From assembly GCA_963800475.1 (NCBI GenBank), contig CAWDAZ010000001.1:806001-870000 (forward strand): a stretch of DNA of 64,000 nucleotides, read 5' to 3'. Position numbers and translations under genes: made by a program. The DNA is from Palsa-465 sp963800475. GTDB taxonomy: Bacteria; Actinomycetota; Thermoleophilia; Solirubrobacterales; Solirubrobacteraceae. Numbering within the stretch: the stretch's first letter is position 1; each line of letters starts with the position of its first letter. This document shows positions 9,478 to 18,309 of this stretch, piece by piece. The notes under the pieces are model-generated. The model was not told where the DNA came from. It searched no databases and saw only the letters and a list, made by a program, of their open reading frames with translations.

Positions 9478-11922
9478 CTAGGTGTCGTGGAGCTCGGTCG
9501 CTGCAAGCTCCAGCTCCCAAGGTTCAGGGATCCGCTCGCGGACGATCTCGCGAACCCTGGAGGGCGTCACCGGCAGAGACGTCACATCGGCGCCGAACTC
9601 GGCCAAGGCATCCGAGATGGCGTTGCCGACTGCGGCCGGACATCCGATCGTTCCCGACTCACCAGCGCCCTTGACGCCGAGCGGGATTCCGGGTGCCGGG
9701 GTTTCGAAGTGGTCCATCGTGACCGACGGAATCTCGATCGCGGTGGGTATGAGGTAGTCCATGAACGATGCCGATTCCGGGGTTCCCGAATCGGAGTAGT
9801 GAAGCTCCTCATACAACGCGCCGGCAATGCCCTGGGCGACACCGCCTTGAATCTGGCCCGAGACAATTGTCGGATTGATCAGCGTCCCGCAGTCGTGGAC
9901 GACGACGTATTCGACAACGTCGATCACCCCGCTCGCGACATCGACCTTGACGACGGCGCCATGGCTGGCATTCGACCACGTCGCCGCAGCGTTCATCTTC
10001 CCGTGTGAGTCAGGGAAGTGGGTAACGCCGGGTGGGTCGAAGGAGACGATCGCCGAGAGGCCTGGATCCTCGTCCTCGGGGAGGCGCATCGTCGAGCCCC
10101 ATGCGGCTCCAGCGATCTCGGCGAGAGTGACTTTGGGGTCAAGGCTCCCGGCGACGTGATATGCGTCACCGGTGACCGCGATGTCGTCCGGATTGGCTTC
10201 GAGCATCGCGGCTGCGATCCGCGAAGCCTTCTCGCGAATCACCCTGGCGGCCTTCATCACCGCCCCGGAGCTGACGACCGCGCTGCGAGATCCCCAGGCC
10301 CCGAGGCCGTAGGGCGTGCGATCGGTGTCGCCGATCGAAACGCTGATCGCGTCGGCAGGCAATCCGAGCGCGTCGGCTGCCAGCGACGCCACCATCGTCT
10401 CGGTGCCCTGCCCAATCGCGGCGCCGCCCACCGAGACGCGAGCGCCCCCATCAGGGGTGATTTCAATCGCCGCCGAGTCGTACGCGGTCCAGAGCCCACT
10501 TGTTCCGAAGTGTGTTGGGGCCGTGGCCTCGACGTACGACGAGTAGCCGACGCCGATCCGGACGCGTGGATCGCCTGTCCACTGCCCGCGGACCTTCGCA
10601 GCGAGCTGCTCGGTGAGCTCGACCGTGCGGTCGAAGGCCTCCAGATGGCTTCCCGAGTCCAGGACAGAGCCAGCCACCGTCGTATATGGAAGGTCGGCGG
10701 ACTTGACCATCATCGAGCGTCGCACCGCATTGGCATCGACACCCGCCTCGGCCGCGACTCGTTCGATGACGCGCTCCATGGCTAAAACCGCCTCCGGAGC
10801 GCCGAACCCTCGGTACGCACCGCTAGGCGTCTTGTTCGTCACGGCGCAGGTGATGTTCACGTCACGGAGCTCAATCTTGTACGGGCCGGTCAGGACCCCG
10901 GCCGAAACAAGGCTCGTGGCGGTTCCGGGCGGGAAGATCTCGCCCGAACCGACATCGGTGATTAGGTTGCACCGCAGCGCTTTGATCGTCCCGTCGACGT
11001 CATACGCCGCCGCCATTTCCATCACCTGGTCTCGGGCGTGCACCGCCGTGACCATGTGCTCGGCCCGATCCTCGATCCACCGTACAGGGCGGCGGAGCCG
11101 CATCGCCAGCCATGGCACGACGACCTCCTCCGGGTACTGGTGCAACTTCGCCCCAAAGCCACCGCCGACATCGGGTGCAATCACCCGAATCTGCGATTCG
11201 CGCACGCCGAGCACCACGCTCAAGATCGACCTGAGCATGTGCGGGGCTTGCGTAGAGGTCCAGACGGTCAGTCGGTCGCCTCGATACTCAGCGACGACAC
11301 CGCGCGTCTCCATCGGATTTCCCGCCTGCCGCTGGCTGTGGATGCTCAGCTCGACGGACGGATATCTTTCAAATGCGCTCGCTACTTCGTCGCTCGCGTG
11401 CGGGAAATGGAGCACGCGGTTGTCATCCCAGTCTTCGTAGAGTCTCACCGCGTCGTCCGCCAGAGCACCCTCGAGCGTGGTGATCGTCGGTAGCGGTTCG
11501 TAGTCGATCATGACTGAGGCTGCCGCGTCCTCGGCTTGGTAGCGGTCGTCAGCAACGACGACGGCAACGGGTGCCCCAACAAAGCGAACGCGGTCTCGGG
11601 CAAGCGGAAAGAGATGTACGTTCTTGACGAAGTGCAAGAACTGGGGGAACTCCTGCACCCCGTCGAGATCTGATGCAGTCACGACGGCGTGGACAGCTGG
11701 ATGACGTAGAGCCTCTTCGGTGTCGATCGCTCCGATCTTGGCGTGCGCGAACGGGCTCAGAACGAAGGCCGCCTCGACCATGCCCGGGATCCGTAGATCG
11801 GCGACGAAGCGGGCAGTGCCATCGAGGAGGGCGCGATCTTCTCGGCGTGGCCCGCGAGCGCCGATCAGCGAACGACGGATCCTGTTGCCGAGATCAAGGT
11901 CGAGCTCAAGGTCTCGCGGCAT
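9478..11922 (-). CDS. Molybdenum hydroxylase large subunit (molybdopterin-binding, CoxL/XdhA family)
   Basis: Catalytic subunit, 814 aa, holding the Mo-pterin cytosine dinucleotide. Visible motifs are GGGFGAK, AYRGFGAPEAVLAMER, GQGTETM and the C-terminal GAGESGTIG containing the catalytic Glu. The CO-dehydrogenase active-site signature AYRCSFR is absent (AYRGFG instead), so this is not a form I CO dehydrogenase but a hydroxylase of an organic, probably N-heterocyclic, substrate. Its ATG overlaps the 2Fe-2S subunit stop by one base (TGATG). The clustering with a nucleoside-type importer is typical of purine, nicotinate or lactam catabolism. Confidence 0.92.
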   Translation of the reverse strand: MPRDLELDLDLGNRIRRSLIGARGPRREDRALLDGTARFVADLRIPGMVEAAFVLSPFAHAKIGAIDTEEALRHPAVHAVVTASDLDGVQEFPQFLHFVKNVHLFPLARDRVRFVGAPVAVVVADDRYQAEDAAASVMIDYEPLPTITTLEGALADDAVRLYEDWDDNRVLHFPHASDEVASAFERYPSVELSIHSQRQAGNPMETRGVVAEYRGDRLTVWTSTQAPHMLRSILSVVLGVRESQIRVIAPDVGGGFGAKLHQYPEEVVVPWLAMRLRRPVRWIEDRAEHMVTAVHARDQVMEMAAAYDVDGTIKALRCNLITDVGSGEIFPPGTATSLVSAGVLTGPYKIELRDVNITCAVTNKTPSGAYRGFGAPEAVLAMERVIERVAAEAGVDANAVRRSMMVKSADLPYTTVAGSVLDSGSHLEAFDRTVELTEQLAAKVRGQWTGDPRVRIGVGYSSYVEATAPTHFGTSGLWTAYDSAAIEITPDGGARVSVGGAAIGQGTETMVASLAADALGLPADAISVSIGDTDRTPYGLGAWGSRSAVVSSGAVMKAARVIREKASRIAAAMLEANPDDIAVTGDAYHVAGSLDPKVTLAEIAGAAWGSTMRLPEDEDPGLSAIVSFDPPGVTHFPDSHGKMNAAATWSNASHGAVVKVDVASGVIDVVEYVVVHDCGTLINPTIVSGQIQGGVAQGIAGALYEELHYSDSGTPESASFMDYLIPTAIEIPSVTMDHFETPAPGIPLGVKGAGESGTIGCPAAVGNAISDALAEFGADVTSLPVTPSRVREIVRERIPEPWELELAATELHDT

Positions 11923-12440
11923 CAGCCGGCATCCTCGGATGGACCAGCCGGTTCATCTGCACAAGCCCAAGATGCGAGAACCGCTTGGACAATCGGTGCG
12001 TAGCCGGTGCAGCGACAGAGGTTTCCCGAGAGCAGCTCGCGGACGCGCTCCTCTCCCTGCCACAGGGCAGGATCCTCCCCGTGAAGTGTCATCAAGAAGC
12101 CGGGCGTACAGAAACCACACTGCAGCGCGTGGTGCTCACTAAACGCCCGCTGAAGGTCGGACAGCTCTCCAGCGCTGCCGATTCCTTCGACCGTCGTGAC
12201 CGCGCTGCCATCCACCTGGGCAGCGAGCAGCAGGCACGATCGGACCGCAGCCCCGTCGACGAGGACCGTGCACGCCCCACAGACCCCGTGCTCACAACCG
12301 ACGCGTGTGCCCGTCAAATCGAGGTCATCTCGCAGAAAGTCCGCGAGCAGCCGACGAGCCGGCACCTGCCGCTCGACTCGTCGGCCATTGATCGCCACTG
12401 AGATCGCGAGGACCTCGGCCGGCTCCACCTTCCCTTGCAT
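11922..12440 (-). CDS. Molybdenum hydroxylase 2Fe-2S subunit (CoxS type)
   Basis: Small electron-transfer subunit, 172 aa from the ATG at 12440. That start is chosen because GGAG lies 7 nt upstream; a longer frame to 12500 has no support. The plant-type [2Fe-2S] motif CEHGVCGAC plus a later Cys in RSCLLLA, and the second cluster motif CGFCTPGF with CRCTGY, are all present. First gene of the S-L-M-amidohydrolase run. A region of 185 bp separates it from the BMP lipoprotein gene, with which it may share a transcript. Confidence 0.93.
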   Translation of the reverse strand: MQGKVEPAEVLAISVAINGRRVERQVPARRLLADFLRDDLDLTGTRVGCEHGVCGACTVLVDGAAVRSCLLLAAQVDGSAVTTVEGIGSAGELSDLQRAFSEHHALQCGFCTPGFLMTLHGEDPALWQGEERVRELLSGNLCRCTGYAPIVQAVLASWACADEPAGPSEDAG

Positions 12441-12625
12441 CTTGGGGCTCCTATGTTCCTGGCGTGACGGTGAGCTCCGACCGGCGCGCCCGGCCGCCAC
12501 ATCCCGGAGCCATACGCGCCCGCAGGAGGCGCTTACGACTCAGTGCAAACGCCGTCATCCCGCCGCACACCAACAGCGGGATCGTGGACTCTCCAGCTCG
12601 AGTCTCCAGGAGTCGGTGTGCACGC

Positions 12626-13741
12626 CTATGACGCAGTCGTCGTTCCCTTGTATGGGCTGTTCTGGATGGTCACCTTTCCGCTGAGCAGCGCGGCGCGAGC
12701 TGCGCTGAGCGCCTTGGTCTCCGCAGGGGTCGCATGGCAGATGTTTGCCCCAAGGCCAGGCCAGTCCACATGATAGATCGTGGACGATCCGGGAGCCAGC
12801 TTGCCGTTGGCGTATCGAGCGATGACATTTGGCCAGAACGCGGCTGGGTTATTGAGAATGGATCCGATGAACTTGAATCCAGCCGAAGGGGGAGCCAGAC
12901 AGCCGTTCAGTGAGTTCGACAGGACCGGGATGTTGGCGCTCTTCGCGGCTTCCATCGACGGCAGGAGGCCACCGGCGAGATAGGGGTAGATGACGTTGGC
13001 GCCCTGGGCAATTTGCGCCTTCGTGGCCTGGGTTGCGAGTGCGGCGTTGTCGAAGTCCCCGGTGAACACGATCCGGAAATTGGCTTGCGGGTCGCAGTAC
13101 TTCAGGCCTTGCTTGAGTGCGTCGTTGTCGGTTTTCACGAAGTCCAGCTGAGGCCCGGCGATCGTCGCCAAGGTCCCGTTGGGCTTCCCGCTGGTCTTGA
13201 GATATTCGCCGACGGAGCAGCCGGCAAGGAAATGGGCCTGCGAGTTGTCCATGTACACGTCCGACGCCAACTTGCACGTTGGTGGGAATGGTGCCTCGCC
13301 AACCCAGCCGGTCGAGGTCGACCCCTGCTGCTGCTGCTGCTGACAGACGGCTTGGAAGCCATCGATCAACGACAAATCGCCGATGATGAGGCTTGGGTTT
13401 CGTGCAGCGGCGCTCTGGAACGCCGTCTTCGCTTGTGGTACTGGCACCTTGTCGACGACGATGAGGTTTGCGCCGTATTGCTTGGTGGCCTTTTGAAGGG
13501 CTTCGACCTGCCCCTGGTAGTAGCCGCCGTCGGACTTGTCCCCGGCGATGATGAAGATCACTGATTTCAGTGGCTTCTTGGTGGTCGAGGCGGTCGTCCC
13601 AGAGGCCGTTGACGACGCGGACGTCGCCGCGCTTGAGGCCGTCCCTGAGCTACCCGACGAACCGCACGCCGCCACGCACACGCTCGCTGCGAGCGCGGTA
13701 GCAAGCCACACCGGGCGCCGAAATCTTGCCAAACCGAGCAT
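12626..13741 (-). CDS. BMP-family solute-binding lipoprotein
   Basis: Extracytoplasmic receptor for the ABC importer whose ATPase and permease lie at the far end of the cluster. 371 aa with a lipoprotein signal: a basic start, a hydrophobic stretch and lipobox VAAC (Cys about residue 26), followed by a Ser/Thr/Ala-rich linker. The mature part has the periplasmic-binding fold (VIFIIAGDKSDGGYYQGQ; TKAQIAQGANVIYPYLAGG). A run of six Gln encoded by CTG/CAG repeats occurs near residue 140. GAGGGGGA precedes the ATG at 13741. The receptor is ten kilobases from its ATPase and permease, but on the same strand with only catabolic genes between. Confidence 0.88.
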   Translation of the reverse strand: MLGLARFRRPVWLATALAASVCVAACGSSGSSGTASSAATSASSTASGTTASTTKKPLKSVIFIIAGDKSDGGYYQGQVEALQKATKQYGANLIVVDKVPVPQAKTAFQSAAARNPSLIIGDLSLIDGFQAVCQQQQQQGSTSTGWVGEAPFPPTCKLASDVYMDNSQAHFLAGCSVGEYLKTSGKPNGTLATIAGPQLDFVKTDNDALKQGLKYCDPQANFRIVFTGDFDNAALATQATKAQIAQGANVIYPYLAGGLLPSMEAAKSANIPVLSNSLNGCLAPPSAGFKFIGSILNNPAAFWPNVIARYANGKLAPGSSTIYHVDWPGLGANICHATPAETKALSAARAALLSGKVTIQNSPYKGTTTAS

Positions 13742-13868
13742 TAGTTCCCCCTCGCTTTTGACGAGTGTTCAGAAGGCGCCCTTTGGCACAAGGTCTCCCT
13801 CTCTCCTGGCTCAATCCCTAAGTCCAAACGAAGTCAGCTAGTGTTTTATTAGCGATCGTTATGAAGGC

Positions 13869-13897
13869 ACCATATGGAGCCGTTATCGTCTTGTCAA
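13869..13897 (-). promoter_or_regulatory. Promoter of the BMP lipoprotein gene
   Basis: On the minus strand a perfect TTGACA (13892-13897) is followed after 17 bp by TATGGT (13869-13874), about 130 bp upstream of the start codon. Just downstream (13850-13861) is the near-palindrome TAGCGATCGTTA, placed where a repressor could act. The palindrome shares the TAGCG core with the dyads near 17.1 and 19.4 kb but not their 34-bp spacing. Confidence 0.6.
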
Positions 13898-14294
13898 GTC
13901 CAGACACCGACGATCTACGGTTTTTCAGAGCCTCGTAACAGGGGCGCTATCTGATCAAAACCTTGTACGCGCACGCGCGGTAGGCCTTCACGCAGAATTC
14001 GGACTAGGGCTCAGGCCGGTCCGAGGCGTATCTGGCTGCCTTTCCCATGTCTGCCCGGTGTTTCAGCCGTTTGGAAGTCATTGCGGCGACGGCAGCGCAG
14101 AGGGGCAATGGACGCCGTCGGGTCGCGAGACAAATAGGCTCGGGGCGGGTCTCATCCCGACCGATATCGCGGCGGTCGCCGCGTGGGAGCGGGGTTTGTA
14201 GCGCCGAGGAGTGCCTCGCGAGGTGCTGAGCACAACGCCGGGCCACACGCGGCTTGTCCGAGGCAGGCAGGGGATCGCGTCGCCGAGCTTCAGG
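13898..14294. other. Intergenic region between BMP promoter and IS630-family element, nothing recognised
   Basis: About 400 bp. Only short overlapping frames with low-complexity translations are present. No gene, RNA or repeat could be supported. Confidence 0.4.
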
Positions 14295-14298
14295 CTTA

Positions 14299-15547
14299 GT
14301 GCTCCCGGTCGCAAATCCCGTCCGGGTTTGAAGGAGTCATAACTGGGGCGGCGAATCTGGTTGGCGATGCCGGGTCCAAGCGCTCAGGAGATCGTCCTCG
14401 AGGAGAGCGAGCGCAGGGAGCTTGAGCATCGTGCGGCGTGCTACACGCGGCCGCATCGGGAGGTGTTGCGGGCGAAGCTGGTGTTGCTGGCGGCCGAGGG
14501 TCACAGCAACACGGAGATCGCTCGGCGGCTTGGGATGAGCACGAAGGCTGTGGGCCGGTGGCGAGGTCGCTTCCACGAGTTACGTGTCGCGGGGCTAGAG
14601 GATCAAGCGCGGTCGGGTCGCCCGCGCCGCTTCCCCCCCGGAGCAGGTCGCCGAGGTCAAGGCGGTCGCGTGCGAGCCGCCGAGCGAGGGCGCGCCGCTC
14701 TCGCGCCGCTCTACGGCTGACGTTCACCGGCTCGTGATCGAGCGCGGGATCTGTGATGCGTCGCGCGCGACGATCGTGCGCTGGCTCAGGGAGGACGCGA
14801 TCCGCCCGTGGCAGTACCGCTCCTGGATCTTCCCGACGGACCCTGAGTTCGCCGAGAAGGCCGGCCGGATCCTCGATCTGTACGCGGGGCGCTGGGAAGG
14901 GAAGCTGCTGCATCCCGGCGATTGCGTCATCTCGGCCGACGAGAAGCCCTCGATCCAAGCCCGGCGGCGGATCGCCCAGAGCTTGCCAGCGGCGGCCGGC
15001 GTGCCTCGCGGCCAACGGGTTGAGCACACCTACAAGCGTGGTGGAGCGCTCACATATCTGGCGGCCTGGGATGTGCGCCGCGGCCGGGTGTTCGGTCGCT
15101 CCGAGCCCACGGGCGGAATCGAACCGTTCGACCGGCTGGTCTGGCAGGTGATGACCAAAGAGCCCTACGCCTCCGCGCCGCGCGTGTTCTGGATCGTCGA
15201 CAACGGCTCCTCGCACCGCGGGCAGGCATCGATCGACCGCCTCCAGGACCGCTGGCCGAACCTGATCCTCGTTCACACCCCTCTGCACGCGTCGTGGCTC
15301 AACCAGATCGAGATCTACTTCTCGATCGTGCAACGCAAAGTCCTGACCCCGAACGACTTCTACTCGCTCGCCGCCGTCGCCCGCCGCCTGAACGAGTTCG
15401 AGCGTCTCTACAACACGATCGCCGAACCGTTCGGATGGAACTTCACCCGCGACAAGCTCAATGCCTGGCTCATGCGACTCGACCAACGTCAAGCGCCGCA
15501 ATCCCTGCTCGCAGCCTGACCCCGACAGAACTTACGATCCGAAGCAC
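14299..15547 (+). mobile_element. IS630-family insertion sequence with terminal inverted repeats and TA duplication
   Basis: 1249-bp element. The left end beginning GTGCTCCCGGTCG (14299) and the right end read from the minus strand beginning GTGCTTCGGATCG (15547) match at 20 of 28 positions. Both ends are flanked by TA (14297-14298 and 15548-15549), the target duplication expected for IS630/Tc1 elements. It separates the amidase gene from the BMP/Mo-hydroxylase genes and so may have split an originally continuous cluster. Confidence 0.88.
14361..15519 (+). CDS. IS630-family transposase in two frames (frameshift at a C7 run)
   Basis: The N-terminal helix-turn-helix part (14361 to about 14640: RRELEHRAACYTRPHREVLR, HSNTEIARRLGMSTKAVGRW) and the C-terminal DDE_3 catalytic part (ISADEKPSIQAR, FWIVDNGSSHRG, LNQIEIYFSIVQRKVL) belong to one transposase. 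They lie in different frames. The switch is at a run of seven C at 14633-14639; downstream of it the other frame continues PEQVAEVKAVACEPPSEG and runs into the DDE domain to 15519. Either this is slippage (programmed or transcriptional, as some IS630 members use) or a disabling or sequencing indel. Confidence 0.8.
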
Positions 15548-15598
15548 TAAGGGAACGACGTCAGCGGGCTTGTGAGGCGATCCGTGTCGCGCCCGGAG

Positions 15599-17062
15599 TT
15601 AGAGGACCGGTGGGCTCTCCGGGTCCGCCATCGGCTGGAGTTGGGGCTTGCCCCTGGCCGGGTGCCAGTCGCGCCAGCGGGTCACTGCTTCCAGTTGGCG
15701 CCCGACTTGGAGTAGGAGGTCCTCGCGTCCGTATGCGCCGACAATCTGCACGCCAATTGGCAGGCCATCTGCGATCAGTGCTGGCACGGCCAGAGCGGGT
15801 TGCCCGGTCGAGTTGATTGGTGCGGTGAGACGGATGAGGTCGATGTTGCGCCGAGTTTGCTCTGCGCCGTCGTCGGACATCCCGAGCTCGAGCGCGGCGC
15901 GCGGGAAGGCGGGCGCGACCAATAAGTCCCATCCAGAGCTCCACCACGCGGCCATGCGCCTCCGGTAGTCCGCGAGCCACGTCAGGTCGTTCGCGAGCTC
16001 AGAACCCGTTCGCCGCGCCCCACGCGAAAACCAGTACCAAGTCTGGGGCTCGACATCATCCTCGGTCAAGGGCCGGCCAACCACCTCAGCGACGTGGTCA
16101 AAGAGCCCGCCGAGGCTTGGCGCAATGGTGTCGATGAAGTGGTCGAGGTATTCCTCGTCGGTGTAGGCGGCGGGCGCGTCGTCGATGACGTCGTGACCGG
16201 CGGTCGCTAGCCGGTCGGCGACAAGGCGGACGGCCTCCGTGCATGACCGATCGATCGCTGTAGCGGCGAGTTGTGAGCCAAGGAACACGCCGATCCGCAG
16301 CGGGGATGGGTCGAGCTCAGCCTCCGTCGAGAACGACCGGGCCGGCGACGGCGGCGTAACGGGGTCCCCGGGCTCGGGGCCCGAGGCAACGTCGAGGAAC
16401 GCCGCGACGTCGCCGATCGACCGTGCGAGCGGCCCGTACTCGTTATGGCCCATCATTGCCTCGCCGTCGGGCGCCTGACTGATCCGTCCGCGCGACGGCT
16501 TCAGAGCGACACACCCACACAGCGATGCGGGCATGCGCAAGCTCCCGCCTCCATCGCTGCCTTCGGCGATCGGCACCAGGCCGCCGGCCACGGCCGCGGC
16601 GCTTCCGCCTGAGGATCCGCCCGTTGAGTGGTTCAGCGACCACGGGTTGCGTGTGGCCCCAGTGGCTCTGGATTCGGTCGTGCTACGAATCCCGAACTCG
16701 GGCGTGGTGGTCCGTCCGAGAATGATGAACCCTGCGCGCTTTAGGCGTTTCGTCAGCGCGCAATCGGCAGCCGCTCGTGCGCCCTGACGCTTCAGAAGCG
16801 CGCTCCCCATGTAATCGACGCCGCCTTGCATCGTGCAGCCGAGGTCCTTGATCAGGAGCGGAACTCCTCGGAAGGGCCCGTCGTCGGGGCTCTGCGTTCG
16901 CGCCTCTTCCAGTGCTGCGTCGAAGCGATCGGATACGAGTAGATTCAGATCCGCGGCCTGCTCGAGCCGTGCGATCGCGGCGTCGACGAGCTCTGCGCCC
17001 GTGGTCTCACCGGCGCGGACCTCTTGCGCCAGCTCGACGGCGGTTGCCCATTCCTTTGCCAT
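15599..17062 (-). CDS. Amidase (amidase-signature family)
   Basis: 487 aa Ser-cisSer-Lys hydrolase. Seen are the catalytic Lys in PLLIKDLG (near residue 72), the Gly/Ser-rich signature STGGSSGGSAAAVAGGLVP and the nucleophile region EGSDGGGSLRMPA. It hydrolyses a carboxylic amide to acid and ammonia; the natural substrate is unknown. It is divergent from the PaaX-type regulator, and a 34-bp dyad (17082-17115) lies 20-53 bp upstream of its start. The IS630-family element lies 50 bp beyond its stop codon. Confidence 0.92.
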   Translation of the reverse strand: MAKEWATAVELAQEVRAGETTGAELVDAAIARLEQAADLNLLVSDRFDAALEEARTQSPDDGPFRGVPLLIKDLGCTMQGGVDYMGSALLKRQGARAAADCALTKRLKRAGFIILGRTTTPEFGIRSTTESRATGATRNPWSLNHSTGGSSGGSAAAVAGGLVPIAEGSDGGGSLRMPASLCGCVALKPSRGRISQAPDGEAMMGHNEYGPLARSIGDVAAFLDVASGPEPGDPVTPPSPARSFSTEAELDPSPLRIGVFLGSQLAATAIDRSCTEAVRLVADRLATAGHDVIDDAPAAYTDEEYLDHFIDTIAPSLGGLFDHVAEVVGRPLTEDDVEPQTWYWFSRGARRTGSELANDLTWLADYRRRMAAWWSSGWDLLVAPAFPRAALELGMSDDGAEQTRRNIDLIRLTAPINSTGQPALAVPALIADGLPIGVQIVGAYGREDLLLQVGRQLEAVTRWRDWHPARGKPQLQPMADPESPPVL

Positions 17063-17081
17063 CGATCTCGGCTTGCGAGCC

Positions 17082-17115
17082 TAGCGCATCTCGTTGGGCG
17101 CAACACAAAGCGCTA
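17082..17115. promoter_or_regulatory. 34-bp dyad operator D1 (amidase side)
   Basis: Begins TAGCGCATCTCGTTG and ends CAACACAAAGCGCTA with inverted symmetry (11 of 16 arm positions). Same length and same outer TAGCG/CGCTA as D2, D3 and D4. It lies immediately upstream of the amidase start, so binding would block its transcription or early elongation. Confidence 0.65.
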
Positions 17116-17146
17116 GGGCAGCCTCCTGAGCGTTACAGTTTGGGCC

Positions 17147-17174
17147 TTGACACCTCTCCTAGCGTATCTATATG
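17147..17174 (+). promoter_or_regulatory. Promoter of the PaaX-type regulator gene
   Basis: Perfect TTGACA at 17147-17152, 16-bp spacer, TATATG at 17169-17174. The -10 element lies inside dyad D2, the expected layout for autorepression. The leader to the start codon at 17387 would be about 200 nt. Confidence 0.55.
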
Positions 17175-17193
17175 CTTCGCATAGAAAACGCTA
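17160..17193. promoter_or_regulatory. 34-bp dyad operator D2 (regulator side)
   Basis: Left arm TAGCGTATCTATATGC, centre TTC, right arm GCATAGAAAACGCTA; read on the other strand the right arm is TAGCGTTTTCTATGC. It is the most symmetrical of the four dyads and covers the -10 region of the regulator promoter. Confidence 0.7.
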
Positions 17194-17386
17194 TCGACCC
17201 TCGCTGATCCTTGCCGTGGCGCTCTCGCACTTCGCCCACGAGTCGGAAGACCGAGCTTCCGCAGCGCGTCGTCGGTCTGGTGAAACGACGCACGTCATCC
17301 GGAGGCTGGTCAGCTGCACGGCGCCCGTTGGGTGGGCGTCCGGCTAAGCTTCTAATGTCACTCGGTAGCGGGGCACGGATCCAGGC

Positions 17387-18309
17387 ATGACCACAACTGG
17401 ACAACCTCGAACGACCTCCACCCAGCAGCCGCGGTGGCTGATCCTGGACTTCTTCGCGGCATTCGTGCGGCGACTCAATAACCAAATCGCGATCGCTCAC
17501 GTCGTGCAGCTGATGGGCGACGTGGGTTTAGACGAGCAGACGGTGCGGTCGTCCGTGTCGCGGCTTAAGCGCCGCGGCTGGCTCATTCCCAATCGCGCTA
17601 ACGGATCGGCGGGATACCGGATCAGCGAGGAGGCGCTTCGCAATCTCGCCGAGGGCGACGCTCGGGTGTTTCATACCGAGCCCGCAGCACTCGGGGACGG
17701 ATGGTGCGTGGTCACCTACTCGATGCCGGCAAAGCTTGCGAAATCGCGCCACGTCCTGCGATCGAAGCTCACCTGGTGGGGGTTCGGAAACCCGGCGCCC
17801 GGGGTGTGGATTGCCCCATATCGCGGTCACAAGTACGCGGTGCGGATCATCGAAGAGCTCGGACTTGAGAAGTATTCCGCGGTCTTCCGAGGCGATTACC
17901 TCGGCACCGAGCCCATCGACACGTTCGTCAAACGCGCCTGGAACTTCGACCGGCTGTCGGCGCGATACGGCAGCTTCATCGACCGCCATGCGGCCGTGGC
18001 CGTCCGGTGGAGCGACGCGCGGCGCAAGCTTGGCCCCCGAGACGCCTTTGTGGACTACCTGACCACACTGAACGCGTGGCGCTCGATTCCGTTCCTCGAT
18101 CCGAACCTTCCCCGGAGCTGCTGCCCAAAGACTGGCGCGGCCCACAGGCGATCGAGCTTTTCCAGCAGATCGAGCGCCTGCTCCACGACAGCGCGTTTGA
18201 CTATGTCCTCGATGTCGTCGGCGTCGGTCCGGGTAGTGGCTGCGTGAACTCACGCCTGTCGATCGCGGAAGTGCGGAATGATCTGGTCCCGGAACGACTC
18301 GAGCTGTGA
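17387..18309 (+). CDS. PaaX-family transcriptional regulator, frameshifted near the C-terminus
   Basis: GntR-like winged-helix N-terminus (WLILDFFAAFVRR, LDEQTVRSSVSRLKRRGWL) followed by the PaaX central and C-terminal domains (RGDYLGTEPIDTFVKRAWNF). The family usually represses aryl-CoA or related catabolic operons in response to a CoA thioester. The frame from 17387 would end at 18247 with an unrelated tail; the conserved tail (PELLPKDWRGPQAIELFQQI) is in another frame ending at 18309. The shift lies at four C (18110-18113), where five would restore a protein of about 307 aa. It overlaps the convergent LLM gene tail. A sequencing indel or a recent mutation are both possible. Confidence 0.8.

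Noticed and set aside
9478..11922. Form I carbon monoxide dehydrogenase
   Set aside because: The active-site motif AYRCSFR is absent (AYRGFG is found) and the gene context is catabolic.
13318..13342. CTG repeat inside the BMP lipoprotein gene
   Set aside because: It is an in-frame poly-Gln run in a linker, not a separate repeat element; no sign of phase variation.
13839..13885. A fifth 34-bp dyad upstream of the BMP gene
   Set aside because: TAGTG and TAGCG words are present but no CGCTA lies at the right distance; the best pairing gives 36 bp with poor arms.
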